DNA of 64,000 nucleotides, from assembly GCA_963678575.2 (NCBI GenBank), contig CAXXHV010000002.1:1860001-1924000 (forward strand), in the 5' to 3' direction. Of the stretch, positions 45,720 through 55,166 are shown one piece after another; the stretch's first letter is position 1; the number at the start of each line of letters is the position of its first letter. The notes under the pieces are model-generated. The model worked only from the letters and a program-made list of their open reading frames with translations. It ran no database searches and was not told the origin of the DNA. The position numbers and the translations under genes are program-made. This stretch comes from Pleomorphochaeta sp963678575 (GTDB lineage: Bacteria; Spirochaetota; Spirochaetia; Sphaerochaetales; Sphaerochaetaceae).

Positions 45720-46577
45720 TTAAGTAAAAAGAGGTTCTATACCTTGTGAAGAAACTAAAGCTTTCATATCTTCATCTGAAGGACTAAATAAAGGTTCACT
45801 TGCTTTTTTAAGTAATATCGGAAGCAAAGTAATATCTCCTGTACTATTTAAAAACACATTAGGATTTTTTAATACCCAGTTTACAGATTTTGCAATACCA
45901 GCTTCTGAAGTTAGTGGGTTATACCAAGTTGTATATGGATTAATATCTTCTTTTACAGGACCTCTTGCTAAAGATTTGATTGTTTGAATTGCAACATTTC
46001 TTTCTTTACAAAGAGAAATAAGGTTATTCACATCATCACTATAATTCTGATTTTGCATCATTATAAAATTATAAGGGAATAAAACTGAATCAAAATCATA
46101 TTTCATCAAACTCTTATAATGCATTCTTGGAGCGTTAATTCCATGGCCTGTAACTCCAATATATTTAATTAATCCTTTATTTTTAGCTTCTATTGCAGCC
46201 TCTAATACTCCTCCTTCATTCATTGCAATTTCCCATTCATTTTCCTCAATTAAACAATGGAATTGCCATAGATCAATATGATCAGTTTTAAGTTTTTCAA
46301 GAGATTGATATAGTTCTTCTAAAGCTTCTTTCTTAGTACGTTTATCTGTTTTTGTTGCCAGGAAGAATGAATCTCTATCTCTCTTCATCCAAGGACCAAC
46401 TCTACTTTCAGCCTTTCCATAGCTTTGTGCAACATCAATATGATTAATCTCATATTTTTTCAGTAAGTTATATGTTTCTTCAGCTTCTTTTTCACTTACA
46501 TCCCATAATGCTGCTGCTCCAAAGATAACACGAGTACTCATATGCCCAGTACGGCCAAACTGCATTCTATCAATCAT
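45720..46577 (-). CDS. Aldo/keto reductase
   Basis: 285-residue NAD(P)H-dependent TIM-barrel oxidoreductase. FGRTG.MSTRVIFGAAAL start, IDVAQSYGKAE (catalytic Asp and Tyr), FLATKTDKR (Lys) and LWQFHCL (His) supply the catalytic tetrad. The C-terminal NADPH loop is shortened compared with full-length AKRs of about 320 residues. Physiological substrate unknown. Single gene between a bidirectional terminator and its own upstream region. Confidence 0.9.
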   Translation of the reverse strand: MIDRMQFGRTGHMSTRVIFGAAALWDVSEKEAEETYNLLKKYEINHIDVAQSYGKAESRVGPWMKRDRDSFFLATKTDKRTKKEALEELYQSLEKLKTDHIDLWQFHCLIEENEWEIAMNEGGVLEAAIEAKNKGLIKYIGVTGHGINAPRMHYKSLMKYDFDSVLFPYNFIMMQNQNYSDDVNNLISLCKERNVAIQTIKSLARGPVKEDINPYTTWYNPLTSEAGIAKSVNWVLKNPNVFLNSTGDITLLPILLKKASEPLFSPSDEDMKALVSSQGIEPLFT

Positions 46578-46761
46578 AATTACACCTCGTATCTAGTGTA
46601 ACATGAGATAAAATTATAAGAAAGATTTGTAGATTATCTAATATCAAAAAAATCTTAGCCTACTTATTATATTGTATGTAAACCATTTATCTGCTAGACT
46701 TTATTATGAAAAGAAAATACTAATATTGATTTAAAATTTATTAATAAATATAGGATACCAA

Positions 46762-47361
46762 ATGTCTTTAGCTTGTAAATTCTATAAACTATTTATCGAT
46801 CCATTACTTTACAAATTAAGAAGTAAAGTATCTTCTTTAATTCCTGAGGAATGTAGCATAATTGAAATTGGATCAGGAACAGGGGCCCAATCACTCCTAC
46901 TAGCTAAAACAGCTAGTAAAGTTGTCGGTATAGATATTAATAAAAAAATGACATCATGTGCCGCAAATAAAGCAAAAAAACTTAAACTTGATAATATCAA
47001 ATACTTTGCTACAGATGGGAGCAACTTAAATTTCATTTCAGACAAAGAATTCGATTATTCAACTATTACTTTAGCATTACATGAGCTTAAAGATGAATTA
47101 AGATTTCAAATTATAAAAGAAATGAAAAGAATATCAAAACATATAATAATTGTTGATTATAACACACCTCTCCCAAATAATTTTTCAGGTTGGGTTTCTA
47201 AAAAAATAGAAAAATTAGCTGGCGGTTCCCATTATGCTGGTTTTAAAAATTACACTGAAATAGGTGGTATATTAAAAATCATTAATGAAATGGGATTAAC
47301 CGTTGAAAAACAATATAGTGCCCTTAATTCAGCTATTATAATACTTGAAGTAAATACATAA
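46762..47361 (+). CDS. Class I SAM-dependent methyltransferase
   Basis: 199 residues. Motif I IIEIGSGTGAQSLLLA (34-49) binds SAM, VVGIDINKKM gives the acidic motif II, and YSTITLALHELKDELR resembles motif IV of UbiE/Methyltransf_11 enzymes. Short for UbiE, which is about 230-250, and without the UbiE signature SYGLRN, so it should not be taken as the menaquinone methylase for the quinone genes downstream. Substrate unknown. AGGA ribosome site. Confidence 0.85.
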   Translation: MSLACKFYKLFIDPLLYKLRSKVSSLIPEECSIIEIGSGTGAQSLLLAKTASKVVGIDINKKMTSCAANKAKKLKLDNIKYFATDGSNLNFISDKEFDYSTITLALHELKDELRFQIIKEMKRISKHIIIVDYNTPLPNNFSGWVSKKIEKLAGGSHYAGFKNYTEIGGILKIINEMGLTVEKQYSALNSAIIILEVNT

Positions 47362-47530
47362 AATTAAATCAATAAACTTTTTCTTCATTAAAACATTCTT
47401 AAAATAAAAGAGTTAAAACTATTATTTATTTTAATATTATTTTTATTCTTTTTAATTAAAGAAAACCTACAACTTATCAAAGGTACTTAAATATTTACTA
47501 TAGTAATATTATAATCTAGATTCTATATAA

Positions 47531-48667
47531 TTATGTTTTATTCTTTATATGATATCTTCTTTTATCTTCATACATAAGTTTATCAACCTCTTTTATATAT
47601 GAAGGACCATCGTTTGCTGTTGTGTTTTCATACATGGCAGAACCTATGCTTACACTAAGATTAAAAGGGAGTATTTCTTTTGAATTAAATTTATCAAGTA
47701 TAGCATTAAAAAAGACAATATCTTTTACTAGATTATTTTGGTTAGTCCCTTCTCTAAATAAAATAAATTCATCACCACCATATCGAGCAATAAACCAAGA
47801 AGAACCAAAGCATTCTTCTAGTAAATGAGAAAAATATCTTAATGTACTGTCTCCAAGATTATGACCATAATTATCATTAATTTGTTTAAAACTATTCACA
47901 TCCATCAATATACAAGCTAAACCTTTCTTTTCTCGCGATAAGATATTTTCTAAATATCTTTCACTCATATTTCTGTTATATAGCATAGTAAGAAAATCTT
48001 TATTTGCTTGTGAATTTTGAGTATGAATAAACACTATTAACAAAGTAATTGCTAAACTAATTCCAGTTAATTCAATACCATAAAATCTTGCTTGCAAGAT
48101 AGAACCAATCAGCACAGGAAGAGGGAAAAGAATAAAGAAAGAAAAATCTTTATCTTTAAAATCTTTGTTATAAATTAGTATATAGAAAAACCCAAGAAAC
48201 AGACATAAAAAATCAGCTATAACAATAATAAAAAAAAGATTACCTCGTTGATAAAGATTATTTTCATCGATTACAAATATCATTCCATTAAATAAACTAA
48301 TAACAATTAGTATAAAAGTAACAATTATTGGAGTAATCACAACAATACCAATATCCTTAGGTATTTTAAGCCATTTTCTTCTTAGTTGATCAAGATATAA
48401 AAGGTATAGTGCCCCAGGGATGGGATTTACCATATAAAATAAACAAGTAACTATTATAATAATAGCTCTAGACCCTTTAAAGGACTTTCCCTTTAAAATA
48501 TCAATACCTAACTCAAGTATAATAATTGAAAAAGTAACAAACAATAATAACACAAAAATTGAATCCTGCGCTTGGCGACGACCACCATGTGGAAGCAAAT
48601 AAAATAATATTATTGAAATAAGTGTTATTCCAATAATTGAATTTTGAATATTATAAATTAGAGGCAA
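47531..48667 (-). CDS. Multi-TM GGDEF diguanylate cyclase
   Basis: 378 residues with about seven TM helices in the first 225, followed by a GGDEF domain with YGGDEF, LMDVNSFKQINDNYGH and LGDSTLR. The RxxD inhibitory site is absent (SSWF at that place), so little product inhibition is expected. I chose TTG 48667 because AAGGAG sits 8 nt upstream. The longest frame begins at another TTG 14 codons earlier with no ribosome site. The sensor region is probably a membrane ligand-binding module. The preceding 47362-47530 gap has only an AT-rich weak hairpin. Confidence 0.88.
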   Translation of the reverse strand: MPLIYNIQNSIIGITLISIILFYLLPHGGRRQAQDSIFVLLLFVTFSIIILELGIDILKGKSFKGSRAIIIIVTCLFYMVNPIPGALYLLYLDQLRRKWLKIPKDIGIVVITPIIVTFILIVISLFNGMIFVIDENNLYQRGNLFFIIVIADFLCLFLGFFYILIYNKDFKDKDFSFFILFPLPVLIGSILQARFYGIELTGISLAITLLIVFIHTQNSQANKDFLTMLYNRNMSERYLENILSREKKGLACILMDVNSFKQINDNYGHNLGDSTLRYFSHLLEECFGSSWFIARYGGDEFILFREGTNQNNLVKDIVFFNAILDKFNSKEILPFNLSVSIGSAMYENTTANDGPSYIKEVDKLMYEDKRRYHIKNKT

Positions 48668-48960
48668 AATTAAGTTCTCCTTATTTGCAAGCACTTTGGC
48701 AGTATACAAGTAGAAATCATTTTTCGAAAGGACTTAATTTTTTTTCTTATAACTTATTATATTCTAGACCTTAAAATATACTTATTATATATCTTTAATA
48801 TAGTAATCTTAAATTTATTTTTATAGCATAAAAATAATTATGATATAATAAAAATATTTAGAAGTAATAGTAATATAGTATTTAATTTAATATAAAATCT
48901 AATTATTAATTATTTATAAAAATTGAAATAAATTAATCAATTTTAGAAGGAAAACAAAAT

Positions 48961-49980
48961 ATGAAAAACTCATTTAAAATAACCAGTATATTTATTATTT
49001 TGATTTCTTTAACAACTCTCTTATCCTGTAAAAACACAGAACTTAATAACGCTAATTATTCTATTAATTATTCAAAAAGTAAAAATTGGTTACATTTACC
49101 TCAAAACAATTTAAAAGATGTTGATGTCTTTTATGTATACCCAACAGCTTGGTACAAAGAAGATCCAAATGAATCAAATATTTGTGAAATTGATAATAAA
49201 CTAATGCTAATTGGTTCTCAAAAAGCCTATAACGCTCAAGCTACTGCTTTTGAAACATTTGCAAATATCTATGCCCCATTCTATCGTCAAGCAGATGCTA
49301 AATACACTTTAAGTTTAAAGGAAGAAGATAGATGGAAGTTTGAAAAAGGAATCCCAGCAGCTGATATTATAAATGCCTTCGACTACTATATAAAAAATTT
49401 TAATCATAGCAGACCTTTTATTCTTGTTGGACATTCACAAGGCGCTATGATTTTAATGATATTGCTTGAAGATTATATGAAAAATAATCCCCAAGTTTAC
49501 CAACAAATGATTAGTGCTTATATTATTGGATACCCAGTAACAAATAATTTCATGGAAAAAAACAAACATCTTAAGTTTGCAAAGGGAGCTGAGGATACAG
49601 GAGTTATTATTTCATATAATACACAATCTAGAAATGTTCAACCTGGGGGAAATATTCTAATATCAGATAATACAGCTTTAGTTATTAATCCAATTAATTG
49701 GAAAAGAGATGAAACTTTAGCTTTAGCCTCTGAAAACTTAGGTTCAAATTTGCCCAATAGCAAAGGTGAATTTTCTAAAATTAAAAATTTTGCAGATGCT
49801 CAAATTGATTTGAATCAAGGTGTTTTAATCTGTTCTTCTGTTGATGAAAACGAGATGTATAACTTTTCTTCTGCTTTCCCTGTGGGGATATATCATGTAT
49901 TTGATTTTCCTTTTTATTACTATAATCTAAGAGAAAATGCACAAAGAAGAGCACAACTTTTTCTAAAAAATAATAAATAA
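48961..49980 (+). CDS. DUF3089 alpha/beta-hydrolase-like lipoprotein
   Basis: 339 residues. Lipoprotein signal MKN...TTLLSCKN with the acylated Cys at position 23. The mature protein matches DUF3089: DVFYVYPTAWYK, YAPFYRQA and the nucleophile elbow LVGHSQGA. A lipid-anchored serine hydrolase of unknown substrate, facing the periplasm or cell surface. Strong AGAAGGAAAA ribosome site. Single gene. Confidence 0.88.
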   Translation: MKNSFKITSIFIILISLTTLLSCKNTELNNANYSINYSKSKNWLHLPQNNLKDVDVFYVYPTAWYKEDPNESNICEIDNKLMLIGSQKAYNAQATAFETFANIYAPFYRQADAKYTLSLKEEDRWKFEKGIPAADIINAFDYYIKNFNHSRPFILVGHSQGAMILMILLEDYMKNNPQVYQQMISAYIIGYPVTNNFMEKNKHLKFAKGAEDTGVIISYNTQSRNVQPGGNILISDNTALVINPINWKRDETLALASENLGSNLPNSKGEFSKIKNFADAQIDLNQGVLICSSVDENEMYNFSSAFPVGIYHVFDFPFYYYNLRENAQRRAQLFLKNNK

Positions 49981-50001
49981 TATAAATACAGAAAATATTA
50001 G

Positions 50002-50449
50002 CTAATTTAAATCTTTTATAGCATTATTATAAAAGAGTTCTTTATCAATTTGATTATTTTTATTTGCAATAATTGTAGTAAAGCTAACATCCCCTATTAT
50101 ATTATTTTTCTCTTCTTTTTTTTACTTTACTAATTCCTTTATATCTTCTAATAATGTATCTTGTTAATTCTTTTGCACTTGTGGGTATTCCAATTTGATT
50201 TTTAGTATATTTAATTGTTCTTTGCTTTTTTGTCTTATCAGAGAGAGATATATATATTATTAAATTTTTTTCTTCGCCATATATCCCCATTAATCTGATA
50301 TAAAATATTTTAGAGTAAACTCTCTAATAAAAATTTGCACCACTTAACTTTAATTTTTCATATACGGTTATTGAGTTAGTTTTACAAAAAATCGGAATAA
50401 GAAAAGCCTTTGTCCAGTCAAAAATATCATCTGCTGAAATTTTTATCAT
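50002..50449 (-). pseudogene. Decayed gene of unknown family
   Basis: Minus-strand reading starts at an ATG ending at 50449 behind AGGTGATA and runs MIKISADDIFDWTKAFLIP through 41 codons to an in-frame TAG (50326-50324). The same frame then continues without interruption through KIFYIRLMGIYGEEKN to a TAA at 50102. The last stretch (GDVSFTTIIANK...NAIKDLN, stop at 50002) is open in another frame, implying a frameshift in an A-rich run. Together about 149 codons of protein-like sequence with two lesions. I do not recognise the family. It is unrelated to the neighbouring genes. Confidence 0.5.
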
Positions 50450-50865
50450 ATTTAAATTATCACCTATACAAACCTTGTTACTATTTTACTGTTTAAAGAA
50501 TAAACAACAGATAAAAAAAACATATTCATTAAATTTTAATTGAAAATTTAATGAATAAATATAAAATCAATAAATGTCTCATATTTTTTAAATAAAATCA
50601 AATATGTAATAGAATTAAACATAAAACCTATATCATGAGTAAAAAAATCAAAAATAATATAACTTTTAATAGAAAAATAATGTATAATTAACCTAATAAA
50701 AAAATATATTTAATAGTTGTTATGCAATACTATATTATTAATAAATTTTAATAATATTAACAAACTAAATAATACTAACAAACAATTAAAAGGAATTTTA
50801 TTTTTTTACAAAATAATATTTTTCATTTAAATAGTTTAAAAATACATGGAATAAAGGGGATTCTC
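50450..50865. other. Long AT-rich gap with one strong hairpin
   Basis: Holds a 14-bp hairpin (ATTCATTAAATTTT/AAAATTTAATGAAT, 50524-50556) followed on the minus strand by eight Ts, which looks like a minus-strand terminator with no gene above it. A direct repeat AATAATAyTAACAAAC lies near 50750-50785. No open frame in either strand. Confidence 0.45.
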
Positions 50866-52530
50866 ATGAAGATAATAAAAACTAATATATTACATTTAAT
50901 TAATATTATATTAATAGTTTTTTATATTTCCGCTGTATCCTTTTTTATATTTACGGACAATTCTTCCGACATGAATTTAAACAGGAACAAAATAGCAACT
51001 TTTAATGAAGGTTGGACTATTATACATGATAATATTGTAGATAATAATGCTTCCTTACCTCAAAATTATCATCTAAACCCTGGAACAACTTATTCAATTG
51101 AGAGAAAAATTAATACAAAAGATTTTATTTATCCAGTTATTAGAATAAGATCCTCAATGATGGATGTTGATGCTTATATTGATGATCAATTGATATATTC
51201 ATTTGATGTTAAATCAAAAGAAAAAAACCTCCATTTGCCTTATCCCTCATCTTGGCAATTAATAGAAATACCTATAGCAAACTCAATTGGGAAAACTTTA
51301 AAAATCACTTTCTCTTCTCCAACTAGTCAGTTTTCTGGGTTAATAAATTCAATTATGATAGGAAAAGGTGAAGCAATAATATTGAATATAATACAGAGTA
51401 ATTTTCTTAATCTAATTATTTCATTCTTGATTATTCTTCTTAGTTTATTTGCATTTTCAACTTTATTTTGGACTAAAAAATTAGGAATTAAAAAGCATAT
51501 ACTTTACCTATCATCTTTTGGAGTTTCTGCGGGGTTATGGATTATTTCAGAATCTACACTTCTTCAATTGTTAATTCCGAATAGATTTTTAATTTCAAGT
51601 ACAAGCTATATATTAAATCTAGTATTACCAATCATAATAATATTATTTTTTAGAGATATTATTTTAGAAGGGTTTAAAAAGTTAATTACTTATGTTGCTT
51701 CAATAAACTTTATTTTGTTACTTTTTGAAATGATTCTCCAAGTATCAGGCGTTGTCTCTTTTATTACTTCAACATTATTTTCAATAATTATGATTATTAT
51801 TAGTGCTTCGATTCTTATTTATTGTTTAATTTTTGAAGGATATAAAAAAAATAATCCAAGAGCTAAACAATATATTTTAATGTTTTTAGCTTTATTTATT
51901 TTTGCTTCAATTATTATGGTGTTGTTTATATCTGGAGTTTATCAAGACTTAGAAAAATATCTTTCTTTAGGCGTCCTTGGATTCTTTTTATTAGTAATGA
52001 GTGATGTAATCAAATCTATCTATGAATTAATAGGTGCAAGAAATAAATCTTTAGTTTATAAACAACTTGCATATCAAGATTATCTTACAAAAGGTTGGAA
52101 TAGAACTTCTTTTGAAGAGGATATTGATAATTTAATTAATCAAAAAACAACTTTTAGACTAATTCTTTTAGATTTGAATTATTTAAAACAAATTAATGAT
52201 TCTTATGGTCATACTGAAGGCGATTATGCAATTATTGAATCATATAATGCGCTAAAAAATACAATCAAAGACAGCGGAAAAAGTTATCGAATTAGTGGAG
52301 ATGAATTTGCTTGTATTATATATGATACTAGTACTGAAGCCCTTGAAAAATATAAAGCTCAAATTAATCAAATATTAAAAGAGAGATCAAAAGATAAACC
52401 CTATGAAATTGTACTAGCCCTTGGTACAAATGTTTTTAATGAAAATCAAAATTTTAGAGATTTTTATAAAAATGTTGATATTGAAATGTATAAAAACAAA
52501 AAATTTCTTAAAGCATTAAATACAACTTAA
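50866..52530 (+). CDS. 7TMR-DISM-type GGDEF protein
   Basis: 554 residues: N-terminal TM helix, an extracytoplasmic beta-rich region (about 35-170, 7TMR-DISMED2-like with WTIIHDN and YSIERKINT), seven TM helices (about 175-385) and a C-terminal GGDEF domain. The signature is SGDEF (YRISGDEFAC), with LLDLNYLKQINDSYGH and EGD intact, so cyclase activity is plausible. No RxxD site. Probably converts a periplasmic carbohydrate-like signal into c-di-GMP. Start supported by AAAGGGG. Confidence 0.87.
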   Translation: MKIIKTNILHLINIILIVFYISAVSFFIFTDNSSDMNLNRNKIATFNEGWTIIHDNIVDNNASLPQNYHLNPGTTYSIERKINTKDFIYPVIRIRSSMMDVDAYIDDQLIYSFDVKSKEKNLHLPYPSSWQLIEIPIANSIGKTLKITFSSPTSQFSGLINSIMIGKGEAIILNIIQSNFLNLIISFLIILLSLFAFSTLFWTKKLGIKKHILYLSSFGVSAGLWIISESTLLQLLIPNRFLISSTSYILNLVLPIIIILFFRDIILEGFKKLITYVASINFILLLFEMILQVSGVVSFITSTLFSIIMIIISASILIYCLIFEGYKKNNPRAKQYILMFLALFIFASIIMVLFISGVYQDLEKYLSLGVLGFFLLVMSDVIKSIYELIGARNKSLVYKQLAYQDYLTKGWNRTSFEEDIDNLINQKTTFRLILLDLNYLKQINDSYGHTEGDYAIIESYNALKNTIKDSGKSYRISGDEFACIIYDTSTEALEKYKAQINQILKERSKDKPYEIVLALGTNVFNENQNFRDFYKNVDIEMYKNKKFLKALNTT

Positions 52531-52595
52531 AACTAAGTTTCCCCTATATTGAAATTATTTATGTTTTAAATCAATTTTAATATTAAATTAAATAT

Positions 52596-53351
52596 CTAAC
52601 GTCTATTACTAGGAGAGGCAAGTTTCCATGGCATCATTTTCTTTTCAATAATCTCTATAGACTTATATAAAAAAATACCAAGAAGACTTATAAATACGAT
52701 ACCTGCGTACATTTTTAAATAATTAACCATTATCCAGCTGTTCATAATATAGTAACCAATACCATACTCTGTCGCAAAATTTTCACTAAAAAATAAAACA
52801 GATAAGCTAATCCCAACAGAAATTCTCAATGTAGAAAAAATACTTGGAAGAATGCTAGGTAATATAATATCCACTAAAACTTGATTTTTACTCAAATTAT
52901 AGGCTTTAGACAATTCTAAATAATGATAATTTATCTCTGAAACACTATCTTTTATCATCAACACTGCAGGAAAGAAAACAACCATTGATACAATCAAAAT
53001 TTTGCTTAAATCACCTATCCCAAATAAAACAAGAAAGATTGGTAACAAAGCAATTTTAGGAACTGGTTGAAAAAGATAAATTATTGGAGTTAATATTTTA
53101 TTAGGCTTCTTTTTCAATCCCATTAATATACCTAATGGAATTGCAATCAATAGGGCTAGTAAAATACCTGATAAGACTCTATAAAGACTTACAAAAAGAT
53201 GAAGAAGAACTTGTCCTTTTAATAATTCTAAAAATACTTCTTTTAAAACTAAATGAGGAAAAGGGAGAATAGGCATAGATAAACTAAAAGAAATAATATA
53301 CCAAGGTATTAATAATATTAATGCACCTTTAATAAAATAACCTTTATTCAT
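52596..53351 (-). CDS. ABC permease, SsuC/ThiX/TauC type
   Basis: 251 residues with six helices and the EAA cytoplasmic loop (LSKAYNLSKNQVLVDIILPSILPSI, about 148-172). The type is shared by importers of sulfonates, nitrate, bicarbonate and thiamine precursors. Overlaps the ATPase gene by 8 bp. Last gene of the three-gene importer operon. Confidence 0.9.
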   Translation of the reverse strand: MNKGYFIKGALILLIPWYIISFSLSMPILPFPHLVLKEVFLELLKGQVLLHLFVSLYRVLSGILLALLIAIPLGILMGLKKKPNKILTPIIYLFQPVPKIALLPIFLVLFGIGDLSKILIVSMVVFFPAVLMIKDSVSEINYHYLELSKAYNLSKNQVLVDIILPSILPSIFSTLRISVGISLSVLFFSENFATEYGIGYYIMNSWIMVNYLKMYAGIVFISLLGIFLYKSIEIIEKKMMPWKLASPSNRR

Positions 53352-54024
53352 TTTTTTCCCTTTTTATTGCTAGTCTTACTTCTCTAACATTTTCGAAATA
53401 TTTTTCTTCCAATCTATTGTTCCCTATAGTATCAATTTCTTTAATTTGATTACCAAAAACAATGACTCTATCTCCCATATAAACAGCTTCTTCAATATGA
53501 TGAGTAACAAGGATTAAGCTCATCCCTAAATCTTTTGATAATTTTAGAATACTATCTTGAAGAGCTTCTTTGGTTAATTCATCTAAATTAGCTGTAGGTT
53601 CATCTAAAAGCAAAACTTTTGGCTCTCTTACTAATACTCTAGCTAAAGCACACCTTTGCCTTTCTCCTCCACTTAATTGAGAAGGATATTTATTAGAATG
53701 CCCTTTTAAAACAACCATATCAAGATATTTTTCCACATCAATTGATTTATCTAACCCTAATAAAATATTTTCTTTAACACTCTTCCAAGGAAGAAGTCTA
53801 TCCTCTTGAAATAAGATTCCAATATCTTCTTGATTAATATTTTCATAATGAATATTCCCTTGAGAAAGTTCTCTTAACCCTTTTATACAATAAAGCAGGC
53901 TTGTTTTTCCACAACCACTGTGGCCAACAATACTTATATTTGTATTTTGTTCAATGTTTATATTTAAGTTTTTAAAAACTTCAGTTGAACCATAATTAAA
54001 AGAAGCCTTCTCAATCTTTATCAT
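53344..54024 (-). CDS. ABC ATPase of SsuB/ThiZ type
   Basis: 226 residues. Walker A GHSGCGKTS, Q-loop LFQEDRLLPW, signature LSGGERQR, Walker B LLLDEPTAN and switch His THHIEEA are all canonical, so it should be active. The LFQEDRLLPW form is typical of the nitrate/sulfonate/taurine subfamily. Starts on the last base of the upstream stop codon. Confidence 0.92.
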   Translation of the reverse strand: MIKIEKASFNYGSTEVFKNLNINIEQNTNISIVGHSGCGKTSLLYCIKGLRELSQGNIHYENINQEDIGILFQEDRLLPWKSVKENILLGLDKSIDVEKYLDMVVLKGHSNKYPSQLSGGERQRCALARVLVREPKVLLLDEPTANLDELTKEALQDSILKLSKDLGMSLILVTHHIEEAVYMGDRVIVFGNQIKEIDTIGNNRLEEKYFENVREVRLAIKREKNE

Positions 54025-54920
54025 TATTTTAAAAACCTTCTATCTAAAATATCATCAGGGGTAATTTCATATTTTTTGCCAACAAGATTACTTGTCCAAA
54101 CAATTAACTCTTCAATAAATTTATCTGAAGGTAGCCTTGCATTATTATAAGTAGGTAAAGTAATAGAATCTTTAATCTGAGGTGGTAAAGTATCTATATT
54201 TTCCATCAATACATCTCTTGCTAATGAGGGATCCTTTTGAATATCAGAGACGGCTTTACCATAAGCTTCAATGAATAATTTAATTGATTTAGCTTTATCA
54301 GAGATAGCTTTATCAGTAAAGGCCATTATATCAAGACTTTCACCTGGAATACCATCATAAACAACCTTAATTAAGCCATTCATTTCTCCAATTGAAGCAA
54401 CAGGTTCTGGAATTAAACCTCTTTGAATATCACCTGTCCCAATAGCTTCTAAACGAGTTGGGATAGCATTAATATATACCTTCTTATAATTATATTCATC
54501 TTTAAGATATTGTTCAACAAGATAATTTGAAACACTTATTTCCATCATACCAACTTTGATATTTTTATCATCCACATGCTTGGGATTTACAAGAAGAGGG
54601 AACATACCATCTGTAGATAAAACCCCACGCAATCCAAAACCTTCAGCATTATTAGTAATTAAAGCAACTATATCTGTCATTGCCCCATCAATTTCATTAG
54701 TTTGTAAAGCAGTTTGTCTATTTTGTGCATTTGTATAAATTTGTAAGTCTACCACTAAACCTAACTCATCAAAATAACCATTTTTCTCAGCTAATAATAT
54801 AGGGGCAATATCTACAGCAGGCATTAATCCAATTTTTAATGACTGAGTCTCTTTTTTTGAACAACTTACTGATAAAATTGTTATAATAGATACAATGAGG
54901 ATTATAAACTTTTTTTTCAT
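54024..54920 (-). CDS. NMT1/SsuA-type substrate-binding lipoprotein
   Basis: 298 residues with lipobox SVSC (Cys 20). The mature protein has IGLMPAVDIAPILLAEKNGYF and TDIVALITNN, typical of the NMT1/THI5-like binding proteins. Ligand not determinable: there is no TPP riboswitch upstream and no thiamine or sulfonate genes alongside. It lies next to the EET-like locus but is transcribed away from it, so any link is speculative. Confidence 0.88.
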   Translation of the reverse strand: MKKKFIILIVSIITILSVSCSKKETQSLKIGLMPAVDIAPILLAEKNGYFDELGLVVDLQIYTNAQNRQTALQTNEIDGAMTDIVALITNNAEGFGLRGVLSTDGMFPLLVNPKHVDDKNIKVGMMEISVSNYLVEQYLKDEYNYKKVYINAIPTRLEAIGTGDIQRGLIPEPVASIGEMNGLIKVVYDGIPGESLDIMAFTDKAISDKAKSIKLFIEAYGKAVSDIQKDPSLARDVLMENIDTLPPQIKDSITLPTYNNARLPSDKFIEELIVWTSNLVGKKYEITPDDILDRRFLK

Positions 54921-55166
54921 TTCTTTTTTCCTTTTTGATAGCTTGAACTATATAAAAATACACGAAAATATAAACTTGTTACAAGCCCAATATTAATTAA
55001 AATGTTTATAGACTATAATTTATTCTATATTAACTATTATTAATTATTGAAGTAACTAAAACAATAGTGTTTACTCTTTTTTAATTTCATAGTCTTGATT
55101 TAAAATTAATCCAATGCTACAAACTTAGTAAAAAGAGCAATCATTTAAGGACCTAAACAAAAGAAC

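Noticed and set aside
46762..47361. MenG/UbiE methylase for the quinone pathway
   Set aside because: Too short and lacking UbiE signature motifs; distance from the EET-like locus gives no support. The EET quinone is expected to be the demethyl form anyway.
54921..55166. TPP riboswitch for the NMT1-type importer
   Set aside because: No CTGAGA-type core on the minus strand. Without it a thiamine role is unsupported.
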